DNA of 64,000 nucleotides from Corynebacterium sp. (GTDB lineage Bacteria > Actinomycetota > Actinomycetes > Mycobacteriales > Mycobacteriaceae): assembly GCF_022712275.1 (NCBI RefSeq), contig NZ_JALAGU010000054.1:62001-126000 (forward strand). Direction: 5' to 3'. Positions 25,191-34,141 of the stretch are shown one piece after another. The translations under genes and the position numbers were made by a program. The notes under the pieces are model-generated. The model worked only from the letters and a program-made list of their open reading frames with translations, made no database searches and was not told the DNA's origin. Position 1 is the first letter of the stretch. Each line of letters starts with the position of its first letter.

Positions 25191-26804
25191 ATGAGTGACC
25201 ATACGTGGTTCATCATCGCCATGGTGATCTATCTGATCGCCATGCTCGGCATCGGTGTCTGGAGTTACTTCCAGACTGACGAATACGAGGATTACATGGT
25301 GGGAGGTCGTGGCCTCCACCCGTTCGTGGCCGCCCTGTCCGCCGGAGCCTCGGACATGTCAGGCTGGCTCCTCATGGGCCTGCCCGGAGCGTTGTTCGTC
25401 AGCGGCTTCTCCGAGATCTGGATCGCGGTCGGCCTGCTCATCGGTTGCTGGTGCAACTGGAAGCTGGTCGCTCCACGTCTGCGCAGCTACACGGAGATCG
25501 CGAACAACTCGATCACGATCCCGTCCTTCCTGGAGAACCGCCTGCGCGACAAGAGCCACACGCTGCGCATCCTCTCCGGCGTCATCATCCTTGTCTTCTT
25601 CGTCTTCTACGTCGCCTCCGGCATGGTCGCCGGTGGCCGCTACTTCGAGTCCAGCTTCGACGGCGAGTACCTCACCGGTCTGGCCATCATCGGTGCGGTG
25701 ACCGTGATCTACACCTTCGTCGGCGGATTCCTCGCGGTCTCCTACACCGACGTCGTCCAGGGCTCAATGATGTTCCTGGCGCTGATCCTCGTGCCGACCT
25801 TCGCCGTCCTCAACATGGACAACCCGGGTGACATCTTCACCTTCCAGCTGGACAACACCTACGGTGACGCGGCAAACGAGATCGCGGCGAACTCCAGCTG
25901 GTTCAACCCGGTCAGCGGCGTCGGCTTCATCACCATCATCTCCGGTCTTGCCTGGGGCCTCGGCTACTTCGGCCAGCCGCACATCATCGTCCGCTTCATG
26001 GCGATGCGGAAGCCCTCTGACGCCACCGCCGGTCGTCGCTGGGGTGTCGGTTGGATGTTCCTCTGCCTGGTCGGCTCGGTGTTCATCGCGATCATCGCCC
26101 CCGCCTTCTTCGCGCAGAACGGGGACGCCTCGTTCTCCGACATCACGAACTACGAGACGAACTTCCTGGACATGGCGAAGGTGGTCTTCCATCCGCTGAT
26201 CGCCGGTCTGATCCTCACCGCCGTTCTCGCGGCGATCATGTCGACGGTCTCCTCCCAGCTGTTGGTGGTCGCCTCCGCACTGGTCGAGGACATCTACGCA
26301 GGACTGATCAACAAGTCCGCGACGGACAACACACTGAAGAACCTCTCGCGTGCGATGATCATCGTTGTCGCGATCATCGCCGCCCTGGTAGCCCTCGACC
26401 CGGATTCCGCCATCCTCGGCCTGGTCGAGTTCGCCTGGGCCGGATTCGGCGCCTCCTTCGGTCCGGTGGTCGTCGCCGCACTGTTCTGGCGCAGACTCAA
26501 CGTGCCGGGCGCCGTCGCCGGTATGGCCGCCGGTGCGGCCGTCGCCTTCATCTGGGGTGGCCTGCCCCAGTTCGACGTCATGGACAAGCCCTGGGGCCTC
26601 TACGAGATGATCCCGGGTGTCCTCATCAACGTCCTGGTGATGGTCATCGTCACCCTGAACACCAAGGAGCCGGACGACGAGGTCGTCACCGAGTTCGACG
26701 AGGCCACCCGCCTGGCGCGCCTCGCCGAGTCCGACAAGAACCTCGACATCGCCACCGCCCGCGAGCAGATCCTCGCCGAGGACGGGAACACCGTCACCGG
26801 CTGA
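25191..26804 (+). CDS. putP: Sodium/proline symporter
   Basis: This 537-residue polytopic protein of the sodium:solute symporter family has about 13 hydrophobic segments. The family signature ALSAGASDMSGWLLMGLPGA lies in the second helix with the Na+/proline-site residues, and NSITIPSFLENR matches PutP proteins. It likely imports proline with sodium for nutrition or osmoprotection. GAGGAG lies 8 bases before the ATG. A TAGTGT box at 25130-25135 is a possible -10. A large hairpin follows the stop codon. Confidence 0.92.
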   Translation: MSDHTWFIIAMVIYLIAMLGIGVWSYFQTDEYEDYMVGGRGLHPFVAALSAGASDMSGWLLMGLPGALFVSGFSEIWIAVGLLIGCWCNWKLVAPRLRSYTEIANNSITIPSFLENRLRDKSHTLRILSGVIILVFFVFYVASGMVAGGRYFESSFDGEYLTGLAIIGAVTVIYTFVGGFLAVSYTDVVQGSMMFLALILVPTFAVLNMDNPGDIFTFQLDNTYGDAANEIAANSSWFNPVSGVGFITIISGLAWGLGYFGQPHIIVRFMAMRKPSDATAGRRWGVGWMFLCLVGSVFIAIIAPAFFAQNGDASFSDITNYETNFLDMAKVVFHPLIAGLILTAVLAAIMSTVSSQLLVVASALVEDIYAGLINKSATDNTLKNLSRAMIIVVAIIAALVALDPDSAILGLVEFAWAGFGASFGPVVVAALFWRRLNVPGAVAGMAAGAAVAFIWGGLPQFDVMDKPWGLYEMIPGVLINVLVMVIVTLNTKEPDDEVVTEFDEATRLARLAESDKNLDIATAREQILAEDGNTVTG

Positions 26805-26825
26805 TCGACGTCCTACCGTGAACCG

Positions 26826-26877
26826 GAAGGCCGGTCGTGGAGTCCAACAGAGTATGCGACTCCCACGACCGGCCTTC
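26826..26877 (+). promoter_or_regulatory. Large hairpin between putP and the nuclease gene, overlapping its start codon
   Basis: A perfect 15-bp stem (26826-26840 with 26863-26877) is extended by 4 bp after a single-base bulge, and the 13-base loop contains the ATG at 26854. The only Shine-Dalgarno-like GGAG (26839-26842) is inside the left arm. No T-run follows. It may terminate putP transcription, or control translation of the nuclease, or both. Confidence 0.6.
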
Positions 26878-27513
26878 GTCATTTCCGCGGTCTGCGCCAC
26901 CCTCGCGGGCGCGCTTCTCCTCCTTCGCCCCGGGGAGGACACCCCGCTGCCCGCTGATGAGGACAGGCGTCTCCTCGACTCGCTGCTGGACGAGGTGCGG
27001 ACCGTCCCCCGTCGGGTGCACGTCGTCGGCTACGACCGCAGTCACTTCGGCGGATGGGAGACCGGGGTCACCGCCGAGGGTGCACTGTGCACCACCCGGG
27101 AACGGGTGATGCTGGACGTTTTCGACGCCGCCACCCCGGCGGACAGTGGTCGCACCACCTGTCCTCGGGCGGAGGGGTCGGCGACCGACGTCTACACCGG
27201 AGACCTGATCTCCCCGTCGGACGTCGAGATCGACCATGTCGTCCCGCTGGCCGCGGCCTGGGACCACGGGGCACATGCCTGGGACCGCACCGCGCGGGTC
27301 GCCTTCGCCAATGACCTGCGCCTGAACCTCCTGGCGGTCTCGGGGAGCGCGAACCAGGCCAAGAGCGACGGGACGCCGGCCGAATGGCTTCCCCCGTTGT
27401 CCGGTGCCGCCCCGTGTGCCTATGTCGCCCGCTACCTGACGGTCTCGGTCGACTACGGGCTGAGCGTCAGCGAGGCTGACGCCTCGGCCGCCCGCCGCGC
27501 CTGCCGGCTGTGA
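26854..27513 (+). CDS. Secreted HNH-family endonuclease (DUF1524-like)
   Basis: About 219 residues: a signal sequence or N-terminal anchor (Arg residues then VISAVCATLAGALLLL) is followed by an extracellular domain. The HNH/DUF1524-type core EIDHVVPLAAAWDHGA and the downstream ANDLRLNLLAVSGSANQAKSD are characteristic of secreted nucleases of actinobacteria. Cysteines at TTCPR, APCAY and RRACRL suggest disulfides. It may degrade extracellular DNA. The start at 26854 is chosen because the upstream frame to 26818 runs through the hairpin arm and has no signal-peptide form. No lipobox is seen. Confidence 0.78.
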   Translation: MRLPRPAFVISAVCATLAGALLLLRPGEDTPLPADEDRRLLDSLLDEVRTVPRRVHVVGYDRSHFGGWETGVTAEGALCTTRERVMLDVFDAATPADSGRTTCPRAEGSATDVYTGDLISPSDVEIDHVVPLAAAWDHGAHAWDRTARVAFANDLRLNLLAVSGSANQAKSDGTPAEWLPPLSGAAPCAYVARYLTVSVDYGLSVSEADASAARRACRL

Positions 27514-27547
27514 CCGGGCCAACCACCGCTCCCCCACCGATACAGAA

Positions 27548-27604
27548 ATCCACCACCCCTCAGGTCAGTTCCGGGGTCTCCCGGTGACATGAGGGGTGGT
27601 GGAT
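27548..27604 (-). terminator. Terminator of the DEAD-box helicase gene
   Basis: A perfect 15-bp inverted repeat (27548-27562 with 27590-27604) encloses 27 bases. On the minus strand it is followed by TTTCTG, so it serves the leftward helicase gene; on the plus strand there is no T-run. Confidence 0.7.
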
Positions 27605-27625
27605 CTGGTGGTCTGTCAGACCTGA

Positions 27626-29818
27626 CTAGTCGCGGTCACGACGACCCCGGTAACCGCCACGGTCCCCACGGCGGTCGTTACGGTCGTTACGGTCGTACCG
27701 GTCGTTTCGGTTGCCGCGCCAGCTGCTGCGTCCACCGTGGTCACGGTTGCCGTGGTCGCGGTTGCCCTTGTCGCGGTCGAAACGCCCGCGGTCGGAGTAG
27801 CCGCCACGGTCGTTGCGTCCACCGCGTCCGCCGTGTCCGCCGTGTCCGCCGTGTCCGCCGTATCCACCGCGACCGCCGCCACGACGGTCACCGTCACGGT
27901 CGTCACGGTCGCGCCGGTTGCGGGCGGGACGTCCGGCCGGGGCACCCGGGTCCGGCTCGATGTTGATCAGCTTGCCGGAGATCCGGGTCTGATCGAGCTG
28001 CTCGAAGACCTCCTTCGGCAGATCCGCCGGCAGCTCCACGAGCGAATGCTCAGAGAAGATGCTGATCCGGCCGAAGTCGCGGGAGTTCAGTCCGCCCTCG
28101 TTGGCCAGCGCACCGACAATGGCGCCCGGACGGACGCGCTGACGGTGTCCGACGCTGACGCGGTAGACAGCCAGCTCCTTGCCGTTGCGGTCGGTGACCT
28201 TCGGGGCGTCCCGGTTGAAACGCTCGGAGAAGGGACGGTGCACGCCCGGGTTCTCCTCGCCGCGGTCCCAGTCGTCCCGGCTGCGACGCTCACGACGCTG
28301 CGGCTCCTGGATCTCCTGGACGTAGAAGGCCTCGCGGCCCTGGATCTTCGCTGCCAGGGCGGCGGCGATATCCGTCGGGGTGACCTCGTTGGCCTCGGCG
28401 TACCCGGTGATGAGATCGCGGAAGAGGTCGACCTGCTTACCGTTGCGGGCCTCGGTGATCGAGGTGAAGAACTTGTTCTTCCGGGCCTCGTTGACCTCGT
28501 CGACACCCGGCAGCTGGATCTCGTTGGGGTGGGACTTGGTCGCACGCTCGATGTTCTTCAGCAGACGACGCTCACGCGGGGTGACGAAGAGGATCGCCCG
28601 ACCGGTGCGGCCTGCGCGGCCGGTACGACCGATACGGTGCACGTAAGACTCGGTGTCCCGCGGGATGTCGTAGTTGAAGACGTGGGTGATGCGGTCGACG
28701 TCGAGGCCACGGGCAGCGACGTCGGTGGCCACGAGAATGTCGAGCCGGCCGTCCTTGAGCTGGTCGACGGTGCGCTCACGCTGGTTCTGCGCGATGTCAC
28801 CGTTGATGGCGGCGGCCTCGAAACCACGGGACCGCAGCTTCTCCGCGAGTTCCTCTGTGTCGCTCTTGGTGCGCACGAAGATGATCATCGCGTCGAACTC
28901 GGTGACCTCGAGGATGCGGGTCAGCGCGTCGAGCTTGTTGCGGTGCGACACCATCAGGTAGTCCTGCGTGATGTTGTCACCGGTCCGCTGCTCGGACTTG
29001 ACGGTATATTCCTCGGCGTCGTTGAGGTACTGCTTCGACAGACGACGGATCGCCGAGGGCATGGTCGCGGAGAAGAGGGCGACCTGGCGGGAGTCCGGGG
29101 TGTCGGCGAGGATGCGCTCGACGTCCTCCTGGAAGCCCATGTTGAGCATCTCGTCGGCCTCGTCGAGAACGAGGAAACGCAGGTGGGACAGGTCCAGGCT
29201 GCCCTTCTCCAGGTGGTCGATGATACGACCTGGGGTACCCACGATGACCTGTGCGCCACGACGAAGGCCGGACAGCTGTGCGCCGTAGGGGGCACCGCCG
29301 TAGATCGGGAGGATGCTCACGCCACCGATGTGGCTGGCGAAGGACTCGAAGGCGTCGGCCGACTGGAGCGCGAGCTCACGGGTCGGGGCCAGCACGAGCA
29401 CCTGCGGGCGGCGCTCGGTGGTGTCCAGGCGGGACAGGGCCGGCAGCGCGAAGGCCGCGGTCTTGCCGGTACCGGTCTGGGCAAGACCGACGACGTCGCG
29501 CCCGTCCATCAGAGCCGGAATGGTGGCCGCCTGAATCGGGGACGGCGTGACATAGCCGACCTTCTTCACTGCGGCGAGGATACGGTCGGGCAGGCCGAGG
29601 CCCGCGAAACCGGATTCAGTCTCAGTATTGTCGTTGTCTGCAGGATTTTCTTCGGTGACATCCCTGTCCGCGGTGTTCTCGGAATCATCTGCGCCCACAA
29701 TGTCACCGACGCTCAGGGGGGCTTCCCCCGAGGTCTCGAGCAGATCGTTCTGAGTAACCGTCGACTGGGAGGTGTCCGGCTGGTTCTCGTCGCCGGAAAC
29801 GTTCTCAGTTTCAGTCAT
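27626..29818 (-). CDS. deaD: DEAD-box RNA helicase (DeaD/CsdA type)
   Basis: This 730-residue ATP-dependent RNA helicase probably acts in ribosome assembly or mRNA decay. Visible motifs: Q-motif FAGLGLPDRIL..PSPIQ, AQTGTGKT, LVLDEADEML, LFSATMP and HRIGRTGRAGRTGRA. A DbpA-type RNA-binding domain follows (VYRVSVGHRQRVRPGAIVGAL..). A basic Gly/Arg/Asp-rich tail of about 100 residues, partly encoded by a 9-base tandem repeat, ends the protein. The ATG at 29818 has TATGAT exactly 7 bases upstream, so the longer frame to 30070 is rejected. Confidence 0.93.
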   Translation of the reverse strand: MTETENVSGDENQPDTSQSTVTQNDLLETSGEAPLSVGDIVGADDSENTADRDVTEENPADNDNTETESGFAGLGLPDRILAAVKKVGYVTPSPIQAATIPALMDGRDVVGLAQTGTGKTAAFALPALSRLDTTERRPQVLVLAPTRELALQSADAFESFASHIGGVSILPIYGGAPYGAQLSGLRRGAQVIVGTPGRIIDHLEKGSLDLSHLRFLVLDEADEMLNMGFQEDVERILADTPDSRQVALFSATMPSAIRRLSKQYLNDAEEYTVKSEQRTGDNITQDYLMVSHRNKLDALTRILEVTEFDAMIIFVRTKSDTEELAEKLRSRGFEAAAINGDIAQNQRERTVDQLKDGRLDILVATDVAARGLDVDRITHVFNYDIPRDTESYVHRIGRTGRAGRTGRAILFVTPRERRLLKNIERATKSHPNEIQLPGVDEVNEARKNKFFTSITEARNGKQVDLFRDLITGYAEANEVTPTDIAAALAAKIQGREAFYVQEIQEPQRRERRSRDDWDRGEENPGVHRPFSERFNRDAPKVTDRNGKELAVYRVSVGHRQRVRPGAIVGALANEGGLNSRDFGRISIFSEHSLVELPADLPKEVFEQLDQTRISGKLINIEPDPGAPAGRPARNRRDRDDRDGDRRGGGRGGYGGHGGHGGHGGRGGRNDRGGYSDRGRFDRDKGNRDHGNRDHGGRSSWRGNRNDRYDRNDRNDRRGDRGGYRGRRDRD
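27826..27861 (-). repeat. Four copies of a 9-base repeat in the helicase RGG-like tail
   Basis: GTCCGCCGT (plus strand) occurs four times in tandem and encodes Gly-Gly-His units in the disordered C-terminal tail. Copy-number change would keep the frame. Confidence 0.9.
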
Positions 29819-29825
29819 TACCCCC

Positions 29826-29831
29826 ATCATA
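29826..29831 (-). promoter_or_regulatory. -10 box for leaderless DEAD-box helicase transcript
   Basis: TATGAT, a near-consensus -10, ends 7 bases before the ATG at 29818 on the minus strand. The region to 29925 is shared with the divergent permease gene. Confidence 0.6.
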
Positions 29832-29911
29832 GGTGTCCGGGACTCCAAAAGCGATTCGGCGTATTCTACTCCAGATTGAACCCATGATGTGGGACAAGGG
29901 ACATCACGATC

Positions 29912-29917
29912 TAGGAT
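29912..29917 (+). promoter_or_regulatory. -10 box for leaderless permease transcript
   Basis: TAGGAT ends 7 bases before the GTG at 29925. It is divergent from the helicase box, the two lying about 80 bases apart. Confidence 0.55.
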
Positions 29918-29924
29918 GACCTGC

Positions 29925-31415
29925 GTGACTGACCCAGCTTCCCCTTCCCCGTCCTCGCCGTCCGGTACGCCCACCCCGCACGGACCGTCGGCGAGCACCA
30001 CCCGCCAGCTGCACCGGGCCCTGACCCACCGGCACATCCACTTCATCGCCCTCGGGTCCGCCATCGGCACCGGTCTGTTCTACGGGTCCTCCGGCGCCAT
30101 CGGCGCCGCCGGTCCCGGCGTGGTCTTCGTGTACCTGCTCGGCGGCGCGGTCGTGTACTTCATGCTCCGCGCCCTCGGCGAGATGTCCGTCGCTGAACCG
30201 GTCGCCGGATCCTTCGCAGAGCACTGCCGTCGGTACCTCGGCGGCTGGGCCGGGTACATCACCGGCTGGATGTACGCCTTCGAGATGATCATCGTCTGTC
30301 TGGCAGACCTCACCGCCGTGGCGCTGTACATGAAGTTCTGGTTCCCGGACACCGCCAGCTGGGTCTGGGTCGCGGTCGCCCTGATCATTGTCGCCGCCGC
30401 CAACCTCGCCTCCACCCGCTGGTACGGCGAGCTGGAGTTCTGGTTCACCATCGTCAAGGTCACCGCCGTCGTGGCGATGATCGTCGGCGGCGCGGTCATC
30501 CTCGTGTTCAACGTCGACACCGGCGGATCCGCGGGTATCGACAACCTGTGGAATGACGGGGGCCTGTTCCCCAACGGCGCCACCGGCGTCCTCAGTTCCC
30601 TGATTCTCGTGCTCTTCGCCTTCGGCGGCACCGAGGTCATCGGAGTGACCGCCGGGGAGGCCAAGGACTACAAGACCGCCATCCCCAAGGCGATCAACAC
30701 CGTTCCAGTGCGCATCCTGCTGTTCTACGTCCTGGCCATCCTCGTCATCGTCTCGGTGACGCCGTGGCGTGAGATCACCGGCGAGGAGTCCCCCTTCGTC
30801 CAGATCTTCAGCACCCTCGGCGTCGGTTGGGCGGCGGCGCTGCTCAATGTCGTGGTACTCTCCGCGGCACTCTCGGCGATCAACTCGGACCTCTACGGTG
30901 CCGGACGCGTCGTCTTCGGCATGGCGCGCGAACACCTCGCCCCCTCGGTCTTCGCGAAGCTGAGCAGGAACGGCGTCCCCGTGACGACCGTGAGCGCGAT
31001 GCTCTGCGTCCTCGTCACCGGTGTCGCCCTGCAGCTGTGGAACGCGACCGCGGCGGATCTCTTCGAGTCCATCGCAGCACTGGCGACCTTCGCCACCGTC
31101 TTCGTCTGGCTGATGATCCTGCTGGCCCACCTCGCCAGCCGCTACGGCTGGGGTGGCCGGGAGAAGGTCGACCCCGGTTCCCTGTCATTCCGGGTGCCGT
31201 TCTGGCCCTGGGGACAGTATTTCGCCATCGCCGTCATCCTCATCACCTTCGGCACGATGTTCTGGCTGGCCGAGTACCGGTCGGCGCTGCTTGCCGGTGT
31301 CATCTTCACCGTCGGCATGAGTGTGCTCTATCCCCTCACCCGACGCCGCGCACGGGCCCTGGACCAGGAACCCACAGGGCACCAGGGGGAGCCGGAGTCA
31401 CCGGTAACCCCGTAA
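29925..31415 (+). CDS. Amino-acid permease, AAT family
   Basis: This 496-residue APC-superfamily permease has about 12 hydrophobic segments. The helix-1 motif HFIALGSAIGTGLFYGSSGAI and the segment LGEMSVAEPVAGSFAEHCRRY place it with the amino-acid transporter (AAT) group of aromatic, basic or neutral amino acid importers. Substrate cannot be read from sequence. The frame opens at 29889, but the GTG at 29925 has a TAGGAT box at 7 bases and gives a plausible N-terminus. A Pro/Ser-rich cytoplasmic tail precedes helix 1. Confidence 0.85.
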   Translation: MTDPASPSPSSPSGTPTPHGPSASTTRQLHRALTHRHIHFIALGSAIGTGLFYGSSGAIGAAGPGVVFVYLLGGAVVYFMLRALGEMSVAEPVAGSFAEHCRRYLGGWAGYITGWMYAFEMIIVCLADLTAVALYMKFWFPDTASWVWVAVALIIVAAANLASTRWYGELEFWFTIVKVTAVVAMIVGGAVILVFNVDTGGSAGIDNLWNDGGLFPNGATGVLSSLILVLFAFGGTEVIGVTAGEAKDYKTAIPKAINTVPVRILLFYVLAILVIVSVTPWREITGEESPFVQIFSTLGVGWAAALLNVVVLSAALSAINSDLYGAGRVVFGMAREHLAPSVFAKLSRNGVPVTTVSAMLCVLVTGVALQLWNATAADLFESIAALATFATVFVWLMILLAHLASRYGWGGREKVDPGSLSFRVPFWPWGQYFAIAVILITFGTMFWLAEYRSALLAGVIFTVGMSVLYPLTRRRARALDQEPTGHQGEPESPVTP

Positions 31416-31556
31416 ACAGACACGCGACTAGGACGCCATGTGGGGTCTGAACTACCGTAGGGGTGAACCGGCACCCCACCCGGGAGCACACCCGGAACCC
31501 GACGCGTCCGGACATGCCCGTCAGATACCGTCTCCACGACTTCGAACAGGACCCCC

Positions 31557-33014
31557 ATGACTGCACAGGCCCCCGCAAACCAGAGCGACTGGAGCAACCG
31601 CATCGCCCTGGCGCAGGAGATCCTCCCGCTGATCACCCGGCTGCACAACGAGCACAACGTCGTCACCTCAGTGTTCGGCCGCCTGCTCGTCAATGTCACC
31701 GACATCGACATCATCAAGAGCCACCGGTACGCCCGTCTGGTCACCGACCGCGAGCTGCCGTTGAGCTCCACCTTGCCGATCCTGCAGGAACTGGTGGAGA
31801 TGAACCTCGGCACCGCCTCCATCGACCTGGGCCGGCTGGCCACCGGGTTCGAGGCCGAAGGCGGCAGGAACCTGCGCGAGTACCTCGAGCGTGAGCTCAC
31901 CGACGTCATCAACCAGCACTCCGAGAAGGACCCGGCGGATATCGTCCTCTACGGCTTCGGCCGCATCGGGCGTCTGCTGGCCCGCATCCTCATCTCCCGC
32001 GAGGCCACCTACGGGGGTGTCCGGCTCCGCGCTGTCGTGCTGCGCAAGAAGAGCTCCGACGACATCGAGAAGCGCGCCAGCCTGCTGCGCCGCGACTCGA
32101 TCCACGGCGCCTTCGACGGTGCGATCACCGTCGACGAGGAGAACGAGATCATCTGGGCCAACGGCACCGCCATCCAGGTCATCTACGCCTCCGATCCCTC
32201 GGGCATCGACTACACCTCCTACGGCATCAACGACGCCATCATCGTCGACAACACCGGCGCCTGGCGTGACCGGGACGGCCTGTCCCGTCACCTGGAGTCC
32301 AAGGGAGTGTCCAAGGTCCTGCTCACCGCCCCGGGCAAGGGCGACGTGAAGAACATCGTGTACGGGATCAACCACGAGGACATCGTGCCGGAGGACCGCG
32401 TCCTGTCCGCGGCGTCCTGCACCACCAACGGCATCACCCCGGTGCTCAAGGTCATCGACGACCGCTACGGCATCGTCCACGGCCACGTCGAGACGGTCCA
32501 CTCGTTCACCAACGACCAGAACCTCACCGACAACTTCCACAAGGGCCCGCGCCGTGGCCGCTCCGCCGGTCTGAACATGGTCCTCACCGAGACCGGTGCC
32601 GCCAAGGCCGTCGCCAAGGCCCTCCCGGACCTCGCCGGCAAGCTCACCGGTAACGCGATCCGCGTCCCCACCCCGGACGTGTCGATGGCCGTGCTGAACC
32701 TCAACCTGGACACGGAGACCACCCGTGACGAGGTCAACGAGTACCTCCACAAGGTGGCCCTGCATTCCAACCTGCGTCAGCAGATCGACTACATCAAGTC
32801 CCCGGATGTCGTCTCCTCCGACTTCGTCGGTTCCACCCACGCCGGCATCGTCGACGGCCTGGCGACCATCGCCGAGGGGAAGAACCTCGTACTCTACGTC
32901 TGGTACGACAACGAGTTCGGCTACTCCAACCAGGTGATCCGCATCGTCGAGGACATCGCCGGCGCCCGCCCGAAGGTGTATCCGGCCCGTATGGAGCCCG
33001 CCGAGCTGGCGTAG
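31557..33014 (+). CDS. gapX: Glyceraldehyde-3-phosphate dehydrogenase, long GapX/GapB type
   Basis: This 485-residue protein carries a full GAPDH. The Rossmann motif LYGFGRIGRLLARIL begins near residue 130, and the catalytic cysteine lies in SAASCTTNGITPV at about 287. The first 130 residues are an extension absent from glycolytic GapA (about 335 residues). Such long GAPDHs are known in C. glutamicum, where the second enzyme is used in gluconeogenesis and can accept NADP. The N-terminus DWSNRIALAQEILPLI matches that group as remembered. A strong terminator follows. An ordinary gapA is not in this window. Confidence 0.9.
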   Translation: MTAQAPANQSDWSNRIALAQEILPLITRLHNEHNVVTSVFGRLLVNVTDIDIIKSHRYARLVTDRELPLSSTLPILQELVEMNLGTASIDLGRLATGFEAEGGRNLREYLERELTDVINQHSEKDPADIVLYGFGRIGRLLARILISREATYGGVRLRAVVLRKKSSDDIEKRASLLRRDSIHGAFDGAITVDEENEIIWANGTAIQVIYASDPSGIDYTSYGINDAIIVDNTGAWRDRDGLSRHLESKGVSKVLLTAPGKGDVKNIVYGINHEDIVPEDRVLSAASCTTNGITPVLKVIDDRYGIVHGHVETVHSFTNDQNLTDNFHKGPRRGRSAGLNMVLTETGAAKAVAKALPDLAGKLTGNAIRVPTPDVSMAVLNLNLDTETTRDEVNEYLHKVALHSNLRQQIDYIKSPDVVSSDFVGSTHAGIVDGLATIAEGKNLVLYVWYDNEFGYSNQVIRIVEDIAGARPKVYPARMEPAELA

Positions 33015-33041
33015 GCCCCCGCTCCACAGCGCCGGGACAAT

Positions 33042-33083
33042 ACGACGCCCACCCGTCCGGGGTCCGGACCGGGTGGGCGTCGT
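33042..33083 (+). terminator. Terminator between gapX and the convergent hypothetical gene
   Basis: A perfect 14-bp stem (33042-33055 with 33070-33083) with a GGTCCGGACC palindrome in the loop lies between the converging stop codons. No strong T-run is seen; it may act in both directions. Confidence 0.65.
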
Positions 33084-33109
33084 GCTGTCAGGGACGGCCG
33101 GGAGGGGGC

Positions 33110-33889
33110 TCAGTCGTCGGCGTCGTGAGCGTCGTCTGCTTCCTCGTCCTCCCACAGCTCCTCCAGGGGCACCAGGAGTTCCTCCCAGGCCGAGGCCTGC
33201 TCCTGCGCAACGAAGAGAACGTCGAAGAGCCGGTCGAAGTCCCGGTAGGACCCGAGCTCGAGGATCTCCTCGGTCATGTCCGCGATATCGTGGACGAGGC
33301 CCTCCAGGATCCGCTGCCGGTCGACCTCGGAGGCATGGGAGGCCCCGTCGGCGTCGTCCTCCGGATCCGGGTCCTCCTCCTCGTCCCAGATCTCGGCGAC
33401 CGCCTGGTCCATGAGGTCCTCGAAGTCCTCGCCGAGGGTCACGAACTGCACCCGTGCGGTGGGGGTCCCCTCCTCCCCCTCGAAGGTCACGACGATCTCC
33501 GAACTCTCCCCGACCTCAGCGCTGACGGTCAGCGCCTCCACCGGATCCTGGACGAACTCGAGATCGACGACGCGGGGGTCGGTCCCCTCGATGAGATCGC
33601 GGACCGTGCCGACCACCAGGTCGGTGGCGACATGGCGGGCTACCGTGGCGACGGCGTCCTCCACCGAGAAGACGACGCCGACGAGGGCCGCCTCGAACTC
33701 CTCGTCATCCTCGGCGACATCGGCCATGGCAAGGAAGACGTTCGCACCGGGGATCCCCGTCCCCCCGGTGATGTCGACGAACTGGACCTCCAGATCCTCC
33801 GACACCGGAACGAAGAGGGTGCCGTCATTGACACGGGACTCTATCCCCTCCGCGTCGAGCGCTTCAGCGATGTCCACATAGAAACCCAC
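33110..33889 (-). CDS. Acidic hypothetical protein
   Basis: This 259-residue, very acidic protein has no membrane segment and no motif I can name. The N-terminal 120 residues alternate strands and helices, with several hydrophobic strands (FVPVSEDLEVQFVDI). A Glu/Asp-rich linker follows at about 165-182, then a helical C-terminus ending in a polyacidic tail. Codon use looks like that of its neighbours. It faces gapX convergently and is divergent from odhA. The N-terminal pattern loosely recalls YbjN/type III chaperone folds, a guess only. Confidence 0.7.
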   Translation of the reverse strand: MGFYVDIAEALDAEGIESRVNDGTLFVPVSEDLEVQFVDITGGTGIPGANVFLAMADVAEDDEEFEAALVGVVFSVEDAVATVARHVATDLVVGTVRDLIEGTDPRVVDLEFVQDPVEALTVSAEVGESSEIVVTFEGEEGTPTARVQFVTLGEDFEDLMDQAVAEIWDEEEDPDPEDDADGASHASEVDRQRILEGLVHDIADMTEEILELGSYRDFDRLFDVLFVAQEQASAWEELLVPLEELWEDEEADDAHDADD

Positions 33890-34141
33890 GAGGGGAACCT
33901 CCTACGGTCCACTCCGAACGGGTCTCGCCCCGGGCACATCACCCGGGTACGCCGTCGGAACCGTCACCCATGCTAGCCGACACCGGACAGATCGGGCGTG
34001 CCCCCCGTTCGGGAAACAACTGAAAATATATGGTTTGTCGATGGTTCCGCGGACAGCCCCTGCGACATCGTGGTAAAGGCCACATGTAGTAGGGTGGTTG
34101 GTCGAGATTGACAACATCATGAAATGAGGCGAGGACCTGCT
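33890..34141 (+). promoter_or_regulatory. odhA upstream region
   Basis: These 252 bases between the divergent hypothetical gene and odhA hold no gene. An AT-rich patch at 34022-34037 (aaaatatatgg) stands out in a GC-rich background, and TAGGGT at 34090-34095 is a possible -10. TTGACA occurs at 34108-34113 without a -10 at the usual distance. Regulator sites cannot be assigned by eye. Confidence 0.35.

Noticed and set aside
29818..30070. N-terminal extension of the DEAD-box helicase to 30070
   Set aside because: It would overlap the divergent permease coding region and ignore the TATGAT box 7 bases before the ATG at 29818.
34108..34113. TTGACA as the odhA -35
   Set aside because: No -10-like hexamer lies 16-18 bases downstream before the start codon.
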